A DNA stretch of 64,000 nt from Brevibacillus ruminantium (GCF_023746555.1 NZ_CP098755.1:3732501-3796500); one strand, 5' to 3'. Positions 31,106 to 41,169 are shown, counted from the first letter of the stretch. Notes: generated by a model not told the origin, from the sequence alone. A program made the numbers and translations.

Positions 31106-31921
31106 CTATTTGAAGTGGGTAAGAACCTCCAGTGACTGACGCTCTACTCTCACCGGGAAACGGAGCCAATCCTCGGCAATGCGTTGAAAAGTGACGGCAT
31201 CTCCGCTGGTAAAGAACAGATGCTCAGGAGCTGAAGGGAATTTCCGGCCTGCCTGTTTTTTGCTCAATGCCGCTAATTCTCGCGCAGTTTCCTCTGCCGA
31301 GCTGATCAGCGTGATCGTAGGTCCAAGCGTTTCCTGAATGAGCGGTGCGAGCAGAGGATAATGGGTACATCCCAAAATTAACGTATCCAGACGGTAGGAT
31401 AGCAAAGGCGCCAATGTACGCCGCACCTCTTCCCTGGCTTCGTCCGAGCCGAGCTGGTTGCTCTCTACAAGCGGAACAAAGCCGGGACAAGCCAGCCCAA
31501 ACACAAATGCGCCCGGATTGATGCGCTTGATCGCGTTTTCATACGCGCCGGAGCGTATCGTCGTCTCCGTACCGATAACGCCAATCCGCCCGCTTTTTGT
31601 CTGTCCATGCGCTGCCCGCGCTCCCGGCTCGATGACACCGATCACAGGATAAGACAAAATCGATTTTGCCTCTTCCAATACGACGGCTGTAGCTGTATTG
31701 CAGGCCACCACCAATGCCTTGATGGGAAATGCGGAAACAAACTCAATCATTTGAAAGGTGTTGGTCCGTATCTCTTCTGGCGTTTTGGAGCCGTACGGAC
31801 AGCGTGCGTTGTCCCCGAAATACAGAATCGATTCTTCCGGCAATTGCCGCATCACTTCCCTTGCGACAGTTAATCCTCCCACTCCGGAATCAATGATGGC
31901 AATTGGATTATGGTTGCTCAT
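31106..31921 (-). CDS. racE: Glutamate racemase
   Basis: 271 residues. IAIIDSGVGGLTVARE begins the enzyme. Its two catalytic cysteines are in VVACNTATAV (Cys74) and LILGCTHYPLL (Cys185), and YFGDNARCPYGSK lines the active site. It makes D-glutamate for peptidoglycan. The neighbouring gerM, rph and rdgB genes match the Bacillus subtilis racE region. The start is preceded by GGGGAGAAGC. Confidence 0.96.
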   Translation of the reverse strand: MSNHNPIAIIDSGVGGLTVAREVMRQLPEESILYFGDNARCPYGSKTPEEIRTNTFQMIEFVSAFPIKALVVACNTATAVVLEEAKSILSYPVIGVIEPGARAAHGQTKSGRIGVIGTETTIRSGAYENAIKRINPGAFVFGLACPGFVPLVESNQLGSDEAREEVRRTLAPLLSYRLDTLILGCTHYPLLAPLIQETLGPTITLISSAEETARELAALSKKQAGRKFPSAPEHLFFTSGDAVTFQRIAEDWLRFPVRVERQSLEVLTHFK

Positions 31922-32121
31922 CGCTGCTTCTCCCCTGTTGTAATCTCCATAAGTTACAGCATACCACTTTTTCCAGCGATCAACGGAAACTATTTTTCAT
32001 CAAACGTAAATGTGCTACTACGATATGCAACGCAGATTCGTCACGTACTCCGCGAATGCCGCACATCCCTTGGGCTGCTTTCATAAGATGTAGTGGAAAT
32101 TGCAGGCAAGGAGGAATTTCA

Positions 32122-33087
32122 TTGCAGGATTACACTCGCCACTTATCAAACTGGAGCCAATGGGGTATCCAATGGATCGAACACCTTCGCCGAGAGCATC
32201 GCTTCAATCGCGAGCTGGAAAGGCATATGCATAAATTTGAGGAGGAATTTACCCAGATTGGACGCAAGGCGTATTCTCTCAAAAAATCGCGGGATGAGGC
32301 AGCCATCCCTGCACTCGTGAAAAAAGCGGAAGCCGTCCAGGAGCAATTCCATCAGTTATTGCGTCTGATCCAGCACGGAAACCACGAAACACAGGAAATC
32401 CAACAGATGACGAATACACCTGTGCCTGCTCGTCAGCCAACCCCGGTGCCCGTTTCCCGGCCCGTTCCGATCGGCAAGCATTCACTGCCACCGCTTCCCT
32501 ACGACTACGATGCGCTGATGCCCTACATCGACGAGGAAACGATGCGCATTCACCATGACAAGCTGCACCAAAAATACGTCGACGATCTGAATCACGCAGA
32601 GAAAAAACTGGCCGAAGCCCGGGCAAATCATGATTTTGACCTGGTCCGTCACTGGGAGCGAGAGCTGGCTTTTAACGGCGCGGGCCACTACTTGCATACC
32701 ATTTTCTGGAACGTGATGAGTCCTGATGGCGGCGGGGAGCCACCTGGTGATCTGTCCAGACAAATCACCCGTGACTTTGGTTCACTGGCAGCGTTTCGAG
32801 CGCAGTTCTCCCAAGCTGCGGAAAAGGTAGAAGGACCGGGCTGGGCCATCCTCGTCTGGTCACCTCGCGCGCAGCGTCTGGAGATCCTGCAGGCCGAGAA
32901 GCATCAAAATTTGTCTCAATGGGATGTTGTCCCCCTTCTGGTGCTGGATGTCTGGGAGCACTCCTATTTTCTCTCCTATAAAAACGACCGGGCTTCCTAC
33001 GTGCAAAACTGGTGGAATTTGGTCAACTGGCCCTATGTAGAGGAACGGTATCAGCAGGCCAGAAAATTGCGCTGGCAGCCGTTTTAG
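32122..33087 (+). CDS. sodF: Fe/Mn superoxide dismutase with N-terminal extension (SodF-like)
   Basis: 321 residues from TTG at 32122, chosen because AAGGAGG lies seven bases upstream and no ATG in frame fits. Residues 1-95 are a charged helical region (WIEHLRREHRFNRELERHMHK and similar) likely to form a coiled coil; 96-115 is a Pro/Val linker (VPARQPTPVPVSRPVP). The catalytic part then starts HSLPPLPYDYDALMPYID. Its metal ligands are seen in MRIHHDKLHQKYVD, GAGHYLHTIFW and LDVWEHSYFLSY. Bacillus subtilis SodF has a similar extension of unknown purpose. It converts superoxide to peroxide and oxygen. No signal peptide is present. Confidence 0.9.
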   Translation: MQDYTRHLSNWSQWGIQWIEHLRREHRFNRELERHMHKFEEEFTQIGRKAYSLKKSRDEAAIPALVKKAEAVQEQFHQLLRLIQHGNHETQEIQQMTNTPVPARQPTPVPVSRPVPIGKHSLPPLPYDYDALMPYIDEETMRIHHDKLHQKYVDDLNHAEKKLAEARANHDFDLVRHWERELAFNGAGHYLHTIFWNVMSPDGGGEPPGDLSRQITRDFGSLAAFRAQFSQAAEKVEGPGWAILVWSPRAQRLEILQAEKHQNLSQWDVVPLLVLDVWEHSYFLSYKNDRASYVQNWWNLVNWPYVEERYQQARKLRWQPF

Positions 33088-33140
33088 AAACGCTAGACCT
33101 CCCGTCGTTCAAGAAAGCCCCTCCATACGGTGACGTAATT

Positions 33141-33174
33141 ATCCCCTGCCACAGTTTATCGGCAGGGGATTTTT
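33141..33174 (+). terminator. Terminator after sodF
   Basis: ATCCCCTGCC (33141-33150) pairs perfectly with GGCAGGGGAT (33161-33170) and is followed by TTTT. Confidence 0.92.
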
Positions 33175-33286
33175 GTGGAACGAAGCCGTATTTTTGAGAA
33201 AGCTTTGTTTTCGTAAGCACATCTGGATGGTGGACGTGTTATGATTTTCTTATCGATGACTTGGAACAAAGGATGTGCAACACACC

Positions 33287-33670
33287 ATGGGCAAACGACT
33301 CGGATATCTACTGACGACGGTTCTTCTGCTGGCCATCGCCGCCCGGTTTCTCTTCTCCCCTTCTACGCTTCTCCTCCTGATCAATCAAAGCTTTTTAATC
33401 GGGCTGTTCCTCACCCTGATCGGCAGTATTGCCCTGGTTCTTCGATCCGGTTTTTTCACCGTTTTTCTAAAGGGCTTCAAGCAATTGAAATCCATGTTGT
33501 TCAAACGGCCGCGCGTCATGGAAAGCGACTGGTTTCAGGAGAAGGACCCTGTGCTGGCAAAAAAAACAGAGACGCTGCTCAAAATCTGCACGTCTCTGTC
33601 TTTGTGGGCGGGCGGCACCCTCTTATTTCTCTCCATAGTCCTTACTTGTTTCTATCTCTATCAATCGTAA
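33287..33670 (+). CDS. Small membrane protein, DUF3899-like
   Basis: 127 residues from ATG at 33287; a GTG four codons earlier is possible but too close to AAAGGA. There are two hydrophobic segments at the N-terminus ([19 protein letters not shown] and [18 protein letters not shown]), a basic cytoplasmic middle ([13 protein letters not shown]), and a third segment at the C-terminus. The pattern [27 protein letters not shown] is like DUF3899 proteins of Bacilli, whose function is unknown. Its last ten bases overlap the end of the convergent oppF gene. Confidence 0.75.
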   Translation: MGKRLGYLLTTVLLLAIAARFLFSPSTLLLLINQSFLIGLFLTLIGSIALVLRSGFFTVFLKGFKQLKSMLFKRPRVMESDWFQEKDPVLAKKTETLLKICTSLSLWAGGTLLFLSIVLTCFYLYQS

Positions 33671-34608
33671 AGGTGGCAGGCTACCCAGTGGCCTGCCTCT
33701 GCCTCTTTCCAGACGGGTTCTTCCAGAGCGCAACGCTCCGAAGCCTTCGGGCAGCGTGTACGAAAGCCGCAGCCGCTTGGTCTGTTGGCAGGGCTCGGCA
33801 GGTCTCCCTGAAGGATGATCCGTTCACGCTGTACCGTCGGGTCCGGCACTGGTACGGATGAGAGCAAGGCCTGTGTATACGGGTGGAGCGGGTGACGATA
33901 AAGCTCACTGCTGGGCGCCAATTCTACCAGCTTGCCCAGGTACATCACCCCGATCCGGGTGGAGATATGCTTCACCATCGACAGGTCGTGGGCAATAAAC
34001 AAATAGGTAAGCCCACGCTCTGCCTGCAAGTCCTCCAGCAGATTGACTACCTGGGCCTGAATGGAGACGTCCAGAGCGGAGATCGGCTCGTCCGCGATGA
34101 TGAATTCCGGCTCTACCGCGAGGGCGCGGGCGATGCCAATCCGCTGGCGCTGGCCTCCGCTGAATTCATGAGGAAAACGCTGTGCGTGCTCTTTTCTCAG
34201 GCCGACCAGGTCCAAAAGCTCGGCAACCCGCTCTTTGCGGCTTCCCCTGCTGAGTCCGTGAATATCCAAGCCTTCTGCGATGATGTCCTCCACCGTCAAC
34301 CGCGGATTCAGACTCGCTTGCGGGTCCTGGAAAATCATCTGGACGTCACGGTGAAACTGAGCGGACTCTTTACCCTTCAACCGGTGAACATTTTTCCCTT
34401 TGTATCGCACTTCCCCATCCGTATTCTCATACAGGCGAATGACGGTCCGACCCAATGTTGATTTCCCGCACCCGCTTTCGCCGACAAGTCCCAGCGTTTC
34501 TCCCTTTTGAATGGCAAAACTCACACCGTCAACCGCTTTTAAAATCACATCGTTCCCGATATGAAAATGCTTTTTCAGGTTATCGACTTCGATCAATGCC
34601 TCTTTCAT
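33661..34608 (-). CDS. oppF: Oligopeptide ABC transporter ATP-binding protein OppF
   Basis: 315 residues. Walker [17 protein letters not shown]-loop [13 protein letters not shown], signature [14 protein letters not shown], Walker [13 protein letters not shown] and switch His in [12 protein letters not shown]. The C-terminal oligopeptide-transporter extension has [15 protein letters not shown], a cysteine pattern that in related proteins can hold an iron-sulfur cluster. It pairs with OppD to energise peptide import. The ATG overlaps the oppD stop by four bases. It is the last gene of the regulator-pepV-oppBCDF operon. Confidence 0.94.
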   Translation of the reverse strand: MKEALIEVDNLKKHFHIGNDVILKAVDGVSFAIQKGETLGLVGESGCGKSTLGRTVIRLYENTDGEVRYKGKNVHRLKGKESAQFHRDVQMIFQDPQASLNPRLTVEDIIAEGLDIHGLSRGSRKERVAELLDLVGLRKEHAQRFPHEFSGGQRQRIGIARALAVEPEFIIADEPISALDVSIQAQVVNLLEDLQAERGLTYLFIAHDLSMVKHISTRIGVMYLGKLVELAPSSELYRHPLHPYTQALLSSVPVPDPTVQRERIILQGDLPSPANRPSGCGFRTRCPKASERCALEEPVWKEAEAGHWVACHLYD

Positions 34609-35627
34609 TTCCCTTGCCTCCCTGCCGCTACCAAGTCCTCGATGCGCGGAGCACGCGGATCATGCAGCCAGCATGCAGCATGATGCCCCTCCTCGAAGCT
34701 GGTGTTTGCCGGCATTTGCTGATTGCAGATTTCCATGGCATAGTCACAGCGTGCGGCAAACGGGCAGCCTTTTGGCGGATCAAACAGATCTGGCGGCGTT
34801 CCGTCAATCGGCACCAGCCGCTGTTTTTCTTCGCCGTCAATCCGGGGCAGCGAACGCATCAGCCCCCAGGTATACGGGTGGCGAGGGGAAGCAAAGACAT
34901 CCTCAACGGTGCCAGTTTCGACGACGATTCCGGCGTACATGACGACCATGCGATGCGCAATTTCCGCTACGACACCCAGATCATGCGTGATAATCACGAC
35001 GGAGAGCTCCTGCTCTTCCTGCAGCCGTTTCAAAAGATCAAGAATTTGCGCCTGAATGGTTACGTCGAGCGCTGTCGTCGGCTCGTCGGCAATCACCAAT
35101 TGCGGCTGACACGCCAGCGCAATCGCAATTACTACGCGCTGACGCATCCCGCCGCTGAATTGGTGCGGATACTGATTCACGCGTTTTTCCGGGTCGGGAA
35201 TTCCGACGAGGCGCAGCATTTCAATCGCCCGCTTCTCGGCTTCCTCCCGCGATACCTGCTGGTTGCGGACGAATCCTTCAACGATCTGGGTTCCCACCTT
35301 CATCGTCGGATTCAAAGCGGTCATCGGGTCCTGAAATACCATGCCGATCTTGGACCCGCGGATTTGCCTCCACTCCTTTTTGCTCAGATGGGTGATCTCT
35401 TTCTCTTCAAAGAGAATCTTGCCGTCCACGATCCGGCCCGGAGGATTGGGGATCAAGCCCATGATCGCCTGAGCGGTTACGCTTTTTCCGCAGCCGCTCT
35501 CGCCGACGATCGCCACTGTCTCCCCTTTGTCCACATGGAAGGATACGCCGCGCACAGCTTGTACCTCACCGCCGTACGTCTTAAAGTTTACTTTCAGGTT
35601 GTCTATCTTGAGCAGATGTTTTTCCAT
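34605..35627 (-). CDS. oppD: Oligopeptide ABC transporter ATP-binding protein OppD
   Basis: 340 residues. Walker [19 protein letters not shown]-loop [13 protein letters not shown], signature [14 protein letters not shown], Walker [13 protein letters not shown] and [12 protein letters not shown]. The C-terminal extension has [19 protein letters not shown], again with four cysteines spaced as in the cluster-binding type. It is the partner of OppF. The protein starts at ATG 35627, 20 bases after oppC, preceded by GGAGGAACC. Confidence 0.94.
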   Translation of the reverse strand: MEKHLLKIDNLKVNFKTYGGEVQAVRGVSFHVDKGETVAIVGESGCGKSVTAQAIMGLIPNPPGRIVDGKILFEEKEITHLSKKEWRQIRGSKIGMVFQDPMTALNPTMKVGTQIVEGFVRNQQVSREEAEKRAIEMLRLVGIPDPEKRVNQYPHQFSGGMRQRVVIAIALACQPQLVIADEPTTALDVTIQAQILDLLKRLQEEQELSVVIITHDLGVVAEIAHRMVVMYAGIVVETGTVEDVFASPRHPYTWGLMRSLPRIDGEEKQRLVPIDGTPPDLFDPPKGCPFAARCDYAMEICNQQMPANTSFEEGHHAACWLHDPRAPRIEDLVAAGRQGK

Positions 35628-35647
35628 TGCGGTTCCTCCTTCCAGTC

Positions 35648-36592
35648 CTATTCGCGCAGGCGCGGATCGAGTGCATCCTGCAAGCCGTCTCCAAATACGT
35701 TAAAAGCAAACATCGTCAAGGAAATCATCAGTCCCGGGAAGAAGAGACGCCACCAGTCCCCCGTCAAAATAACCCCCAGCGCGTCATTGGTCATCGTTCC
35801 CCAGCTCGCGTCAGGAGCTTGGACCCCTAATCCCAGAAAGCTGAGGAAGGATTCGGCAAAAATCGCCGATGGAATGGTAAAGGTAAGGTTGACGATAATG
35901 ACGCCAATGGTATTCGGTATCAGATGTTTGAGCAGAATCCGGGAAAATTTGGCCCCGAGCACTTGCGATGCGAGAATAAATTCCTGGTTCTTCAACTGGA
36001 GAATCTGCCCTCGCACCAGTCGCGCCATGCCTGTCCACCCGGTTGCCGAGAGGGCAATGATAATCGTCAGCATCCCCGGCTCCATCACGACCATCAGCAA
36101 AATCACCACGAGCAGATAAGGCAGTCCGTAGAGCACTTCGATGATACGCATGATGATCGTGTCAATCCGATCACCGCGCTTTCCTCTGCCAGCCATGTAA
36201 CCGGAGATACCCCCTACTGTCACGCCTACGACCAGGTCGATCAATGCAGCAACCACGCCGATCGTCAGCGAGATGCGGGCACCTGCCCACGTACGGGCAA
36301 ACATGTCACGCCCCAATTCATCTGTACCGAACCAATGCTCGGCAGACAGCGGTTTATTTTTGGTGAGCAGGCTTTGGTCAGAGGCGCTGTACGGCACCAG
36401 ATGGGGGCCGATGATGGCCATCAGGATCAGACCTACGATAATGGCGAAGCCGAGCATCGCCAGCTTGTTTTTGATCAGCTTTCGCAAGACCAGTTGTGCA
36501 TTGGTCAGACTGGGCCGCGTCGAAAGATCACGCGCTTCCGCGTTTTTTTGCAACGGCCGGAAGAGATGATCGATTTGCTGTTCCATCGCCAC
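35648..36592 (-). CDS. oppC: Oligopeptide ABC transporter permease OppC
   Basis: 314 residues from GTG at 36592, which is eight bases after AAGGAGGG; an ATG two codons later is too far from it. The N-terminal OppC region (LVLRKLIKNKLAMLGFAIIVGLILMAIIGP) precedes a large external segment with HWFGTDELGRDMFARTWAGARISL, the OppC signature. The permease domain has six segments, with the EAA loop LRGQILQLKNQEFILASQVLGA contacting the ATPases. It forms the channel with OppB and starts four bases after oppB ends. Confidence 0.94.
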   Translation of the reverse strand: MAMEQQIDHLFRPLQKNAEARDLSTRPSLTNAQLVLRKLIKNKLAMLGFAIIVGLILMAIIGPHLVPYSASDQSLLTKNKPLSAEHWFGTDELGRDMFARTWAGARISLTIGVVAALIDLVVGVTVGGISGYMAGRGKRGDRIDTIIMRIIEVLYGLPYLLVVILLMVVMEPGMLTIIIALSATGWTGMARLVRGQILQLKNQEFILASQVLGAKFSRILLKHLIPNTIGVIIVNLTFTIPSAIFAESFLSFLGLGVQAPDASWGTMTNDALGVILTGDWWRLFFPGLMISLTMFAFNVFGDGLQDALDPRLRE

Positions 36593-36595
36593 TGC

Positions 36596-37528
36596 TTATC
36601 CCTCCTTGTTCGTCAGCTTGATTCTCGGGTCAATCAGGGTGTAGGCGATATCAATCAGGAAAATAGTGACGATCAGAATGGAACTGTAAAAAATAGTGGT
36701 TCCTAAAATGACCGGATAATCGCGATTAAAGATTCCATCAACGAAGTACTTCCCAATGCCCGGCACCGCAAAGATCTTTTCCACCACAAATGTACCGGTG
36801 ATCAAGGATGCAATCAGCGGCCCCAAGAATGTGACGACGGGCAAAATCGCATTGCGTATGCCATGTCTGACCACAAGGGAAACGGTGGGAACACCTTTTG
36901 CCTCTGCCGTGCGGATGTAGTTCTGATTCATCACTTCAATCATGCTGGCGCGCATATAGCGGGTGATAATCGCCAGCGGACCAAATGCGAGCGCAAGGGA
37001 CGGAAGCACGGTATGCATCCAGGTGCCCCATGTCGCAACCGGGAACAGCGGCAGTTTGATCGCAAACAGGTTGATCAAGAGCGGCGCCATGATAAAGCTG
37101 GGGATCGCCACCCCGAGAACGGCCAGGGCCATTGCCAGATAGTCAAGCCATTTGTTGCGGTTCAGCGCGGCAATAATCCCGAACAGGATACCAAAGAAAA
37201 GCGCGATGACAATCGCCTGCAATCCCAGCGTTGCCGAAGCTGAAAAACCGTCAGCGATCATGTCATTGACCCCGCGGGTATCTGATTTGATCGAGGGTCC
37301 GAGGTCGAGCGTGATCAAGTTTTTCAGATAAAGCACGTATTGAATCGGCAGAGGCTCGTCCAGATTGTATTTGGCACGCAGATTGGCCAGGATCTGCTCA
37401 GGCAGCTGATCCGATTCCGAGGCAAACGGATCGCCCGGAATCGCATGCATCAGGGAAAATGTCAGCGTTACGATGATCCAAAGCGTCAGCAGCATCATCA
37501 GAACGCGTTTTATGAGGTAATTGGACAT
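36596..37528 (-). CDS. oppB: Oligopeptide ABC transporter permease OppB
   Basis: 310 residues with six transmembrane segments. The N-terminal signature YLIKRVLMMLLTLWIIVTLTF and MHAIPGDPF are typical of OppB/DppB. The EAA loop lies in MIEVMNQNYIRTAEAKGV. ATG at 37528 follows GGAGG. It lies 19 bases after pepV, so peptide cleavage and import genes are on one transcript. Whether the substrates are di- or longer peptides cannot be read from sequence; a dipeptidase upstream favours short peptides. Confidence 0.94.
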   Translation of the reverse strand: MSNYLIKRVLMMLLTLWIIVTLTFSLMHAIPGDPFASESDQLPEQILANLRAKYNLDEPLPIQYVLYLKNLITLDLGPSIKSDTRGVNDMIADGFSASATLGLQAIVIALFFGILFGIIAALNRNKWLDYLAMALAVLGVAIPSFIMAPLLINLFAIKLPLFPVATWGTWMHTVLPSLALAFGPLAIITRYMRASMIEVMNQNYIRTAEAKGVPTVSLVVRHGIRNAILPVVTFLGPLIASLITGTFVVEKIFAVPGIGKYFVDGIFNRDYPVILGTTIFYSSILIVTIFLIDIAYTLIDPRIKLTNKEG

Positions 37529-37546
37529 GGCTCAACCTCCATGATG

Positions 37547-38980
37547 TTATTTCGCAAGTTCGTACATGGCCTCTGCATAGATAGCAATTGCCCGGAGCAA
37601 ATCATCAATCTCGGCATACTCATCTGTGAGATGGGCCATTGATTTCTTCCCGGGAAAAAGAGGGCCAAAAGCGACGCCTGCTTTCAGTGATTTTGCGTAG
37701 GTTGCACCCCCGGATGAGAGCAGTACGGCTTCCTCTCCCGTATGTTTGGAATAGACACGGGACAGCGTTTGCACGACAGGGTGATCCTTTGGCACATAGT
37801 GAGCGCGGGATGTCCGCAGGCTGGAGATGCCCAGATTCAATTCGTCTGCCCGCTTTTTCAGCTTTTCTACATACTCCTCCGGCTCAATGGTCGCGGGATA
37901 GCGAATATTCAGCCGGATCGATCCGCCCTCTGCGCGGTCATAGGAGAAAATGCCGGCATTTACCGTCAATCGGCCCGTCACCTCGTCCTCAACAGCCAGT
38001 CCCAGCTTTTCTCCCCAATGATCCTCATGCAAGACCTCTGAAAGGAAGCCGAGAAATGCTTGATCGGATCCCTGGAAGGAAAACTGGTGGAGAAAATGGG
38101 CGGCGATGGTTCCGGCATTTTTGCCCAGATGCGGCTCCATCCCATGCGCTGGTTTCCCTTTCGCTTCAAAACAGAGAGTTCCATCGGATTGCTGCTGGAT
38201 TTCTCCTGTGACCCCGTGGCGAGCGAGATGAGCCTGCCAGCTTTCGCGAATTTCTTGAATCGTCGACCTTGCTTCTGCAGCAAGTGGCATCGAAACGATC
38301 GCTTTCACTTTTTCCGGAACGCTGTTTCCCTGATCACCGGATGCAAACGAGTGAAGGACCCAGGCGGTGCTGTCTGCTTGCGATTGGTATGGAGCTACTG
38401 CCAGCGTCGGATTAATCTGCCCCTTTTCAGCATGAATCATGGGGAAGGATGCGTCTGGAGAAAAACCGATTTCCGGCAGCTTTTCCACTTCCGCATAATG
38501 CTTCATGCACAGCCAGCCGCTCTCTTCATCGGTGCCGATAATAAACCGAATCCGTTTGGAGAGGGGCAGACCCGACTCCTTTACCAGCTTGAGCGCATAA
38601 TAGGCAGCAAGCGCCGGCCCCTTGTCGTCAATCGCCCCCCGCGCATAGATTTTCCCGTCGCGAATGCTCGGCTCAAATGGAGGCGTCGTCCAGCCCTCTC
38701 CCACAGTTACGACATCGACGTGAACCAGGACTCCGACCTCTTCCTCACCCTCGCCGTACTCCACATAGCCCGCGTACCCGTCCAGATTTTTTGTCCGAAA
38801 ACCGTCCGCCTCTCCCAGCTTCAGAAAATACTCAAGCGCTTGGGCGACTCCCTCACCAAACGGTTTCCCCTCCGCTGCGGTCGTCAGATCCTCGATACTG
38901 TTGATCGCGAGCAGCGGCACGAGCTTGTTCAGATACTCTTCCTGCCGAGCGAACGCTTTCTCTTTCCAGTCTCTGCTCAT
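37547..38980 (-). CDS. pepV: Dipeptidase PepV (M20 family)
   Basis: 477 residues, close to the 470 of Bacillus and Lactobacillus PepV. Zinc ligands are recognisable: VLVHVDVVTVGEGW (His and Asp), YARGAIDDKGPALAAYYAL (bridging Asp), IGTDEESGW (Glu pair, one catalytic) and the late His in KSMAHLTDEYAE. The lid domain runs from about 190 to 370. It cleaves dipeptides, including those with unusual N-termini, in the cytoplasm. The ATG overlaps the regulator stop by four bases, so expression is tied to it, and oppB follows. Confidence 0.93.
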   Translation of the reverse strand: MSRDWKEKAFARQEEYLNKLVPLLAINSIEDLTTAAEGKPFGEGVAQALEYFLKLGEADGFRTKNLDGYAGYVEYGEGEEEVGVLVHVDVVTVGEGWTTPPFEPSIRDGKIYARGAIDDKGPALAAYYALKLVKESGLPLSKRIRFIIGTDEESGWLCMKHYAEVEKLPEIGFSPDASFPMIHAEKGQINPTLAVAPYQSQADSTAWVLHSFASGDQGNSVPEKVKAIVSMPLAAEARSTIQEIRESWQAHLARHGVTGEIQQQSDGTLCFEAKGKPAHGMEPHLGKNAGTIAAHFLHQFSFQGSDQAFLGFLSEVLHEDHWGEKLGLAVEDEVTGRLTVNAGIFSYDRAEGGSIRLNIRYPATIEPEEYVEKLKKRADELNLGISSLRTSRAHYVPKDHPVVQTLSRVYSKHTGEEAVLLSSGGATYAKSLKAGVAFGPLFPGKKSMAHLTDEYAEIDDLLRAIAIYAEAMYELAK

Positions 38981-41058
38981 TTCATTCCCTCCTTGGCCAT
39001 AGCGTGCTTATAAAAAGCCAAAAACGCCTCTCCCTTGGGAGAAATGGTACTGCCTTGACGCCCTTTGCCGACGAAGATCAGTTCATCCTGCTGCAGCAGC
39101 TTGAGTCGGTAACGAAGCTGCTGCGTAGTCAGTTCATAGCCATGCTCCCGCATCTGCTCCTGAAGCGCATATCTTCCGCCGCCCGTCTCTGAGAGTTCCT
39201 GGAGGATTGCCATCATTTCCGGCAAAAAGCCTCTTTTCTCGTATTCCTGATAGGCAGCGAGCTCCTGGTCTTGGAGCATCGCCGTGTCCAGGGAGAGCTC
39301 GGTGTTGTACGTCTGCAAAAAAGGCAGATGATGCGCATACACTTCATCCTCGACCACATGGGCCAAATACTCGACCACATTCTCCAATTCGCGGATATTT
39401 CCCGGCCAATGGTATTCCTGCATCGCTTTCAATGCTTCTCTGGAAAGCGTGAAGGGAGGGCGGCGCAAATCGAGACAGTAATGCCGAACAAACGCCTCCA
39501 CCAGCCAGGGGATATCTTCTCCACGCTTGCGAAGCGGCGGCAAATGGATCGGCAATATGTTGAGCCGGTAGTACAGATCCGCGCGAAATCTTCCCTCTTT
39601 GATCATTTGCTGCAAATCCTGATTGGTGGCGGCAATGACCCGGATGTCGACGGGGATCACCTTGTTCCCTCCAACGCGCATGATCTGTCGCTCTTGCAGG
39701 ACACGAAGCAGCCTGTTCTGAATGGCGCCACTCGCATCTCCGATTTCATCCAGAAAAATTGTTCCTTTGTGGGCCAATTCAAACCAGCCGATATGGCCTC
39801 CTTTTCGCGCTCCGGTAAAGGCCCCTTCTTCATACCCGAACAGCTCGCTCTCCAGAAGCGATTCGGAGATGGCGGCAAAGTTCACTCCGACAAACGGCTC
39901 ACGCTTGCGCGGCGAGGCATTGTGAATCGCCTGTGCCAATAGTTCCTTCCCCGTTCCTGTTTCTCCGAGTAGCAGGATCGTGGAGTTGCTGCGAGCCATC
40001 TTTTTCGCAATCTGGACGACCTTTTGAAAAGAGAGACTTCTGCCATGAATGTCATCGAAGCTGTATTTGGCGACCAGGCCCTTGCTGTACAAACGCAATC
40101 GGTAGTCATGCTCCATTTTTTCAATTTCGGCGGCCTTCCGAAACAAAAGCAGACTTCCGAGAAAACGGCCTTCCATGACAATATGCATTTTACGAAAAAA
40201 ATAGGTGCGGCCAGCCCAGTCCACCAACAGCTCCTCATTTTCGCCGCAGTCACGCACGGTTTCCATAAAATCATCCGGTAGACAAAGGGCTGCTTTCTCT
40301 CCCTGCACCCTCGGCCCGGGGAGATGAAGCGTATCTACCGCTTTCTGATTGATAAACCGAATGACCTCTTGCTCATCCAGCGCAATGACTGCATCCTCGA
40401 TTCCATTGACGATGCCCTCCAGATACATTTGCAGCAGACGAGCGTGAATGATTTCATTGTTCAATTCCTTTGTGATATAGATAAGGGACTGCATCGCACG
40501 GGCTGTTACTTTATGGAAATTGGCGTTGTCAAAGTGGGCGTAAATCTCCAGCCAGGTGGACAGATCGATGACGCGAAAGCCGATATCAACCACCTTGCGT
40601 ATGCTGGGAGGAACATGCTCGGATTCTCCGGGCGTGACGGCAATATCAATATCAGGCGGCAATTCGGCTCCCGGGTAATACGGGTGGAGTTCGAAATCCA
40701 TTCCGGATTCGACCAGCAGGCGAATCGTATCGGACGCCGTTTCGGCTGTGTCACTGACGAGCAAGACCTTGACCCCGGGCGGAATCTCCAGCATCTCCCG
40801 AAGACTGTGATACGGCAGCATCCGCTTGGCGATAATCGCCTGGGAACCGAGCGGCAAATACGGCTCTACCTGGTCGCAGATCCGGTCTGTAGAGAGAACC
40901 ACGAGCGAATTTTCCGCAATCGGCCTGTACGGCAACTGATCCAGTCGCCGCCCCTCAATATGAAAATCTTGCGAGATCCCCAGTTCATTGCACTGACTGA
41001 CCACCGATTGTAAAAATTCATCCATCTTTGCAACGAAGGTTACTGTCTTTTTTTCCAT
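38977..41058 (-). CDS. Sigma-54-dependent activator with PrpR-type sensor and non-Fis C-terminus
   Basis: 693 residues from ATG at 41058 after GGAGCGG; an ATG five codons earlier lacks a ribosome site. Residues 10-180 resemble the PrpR N-terminal sensor, 205-310 a PAS domain (GIEDAVIALDEQEVIRFINQKA), and 335-570 the sigma-54 AAA+ domain with GETGTGKE (365-372), GAFTGA (412-417, the sigma-54 contact), FLDEIGD and R-finger region. The usual Fis-type DNA-binding helix-turn-helix is not apparent; the last 90 residues look like a winged helix (LQEQMREHGYELTTQQLRYRL, then LIFVGKGRQGSTISPKGEAFL). It probably controls the peptide genes, though no -24/-12 site is seen before its own operon. Confidence 0.9.
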   Translation of the reverse strand: MEKKTVTFVAKMDEFLQSVVSQCNELGISQDFHIEGRRLDQLPYRPIAENSLVVLSTDRICDQVEPYLPLGSQAIIAKRMLPYHSLREMLEIPPGVKVLLVSDTAETASDTIRLLVESGMDFELHPYYPGAELPPDIDIAVTPGESEHVPPSIRKVVDIGFRVIDLSTWLEIYAHFDNANFHKVTARAMQSLIYITKELNNEIIHARLLQMYLEGIVNGIEDAVIALDEQEVIRFINQKAVDTLHLPGPRVQGEKAALCLPDDFMETVRDCGENEELLVDWAGRTYFFRKMHIVMEGRFLGSLLLFRKAAEIEKMEHDYRLRLYSKGLVAKYSFDDIHGRSLSFQKVVQIAKKMARSNSTILLLGETGTGKELLAQAIHNASPRKREPFVGVNFAAISESLLESELFGYEEGAFTGARKGGHIGWFELAHKGTIFLDEIGDASGAIQNRLLRVLQERQIMRVGGNKVIPVDIRVIAATNQDLQQMIKEGRFRADLYYRLNILPIHLPPLRKRGEDIPWLVEAFVRHYCLDLRRPPFTLSREALKAMQEYHWPGNIRELENVVEYLAHVVEDEVYAHHLPFLQTYNTELSLDTAMLQDQELAAYQEYEKRGFLPEMMAILQELSETGGGRYALQEQMREHGYELTTQQLRYRLKLLQQDELIFVGKGRQGSTISPKGEAFLAFYKHAMAKEGMK

Positions 41059-41169
41059 ACGAACCCGCTCCATGATGTATTCAAAAACGCAGCACCGCCA
41101 TGCCTACAGGCGAAGCCTCCGTTTGAGTTTCCACAAGCAAACCTGCTATTCTTCCACGAGTGAGTGCGT

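Noticed and set aside
33750-35500. Cysteine clusters at the ends of OppD and OppF as possible separate ferredoxin-like domains
   Set aside because: They are the normal C-terminal extension of oligopeptide transporter ATPases, not extra domains.
34455-36119. 554-codon open frame on the plus strand
   Set aside because: It is antisense to oppD and oppC, both of which have complete family motifs. The product is basic and shows no fold.
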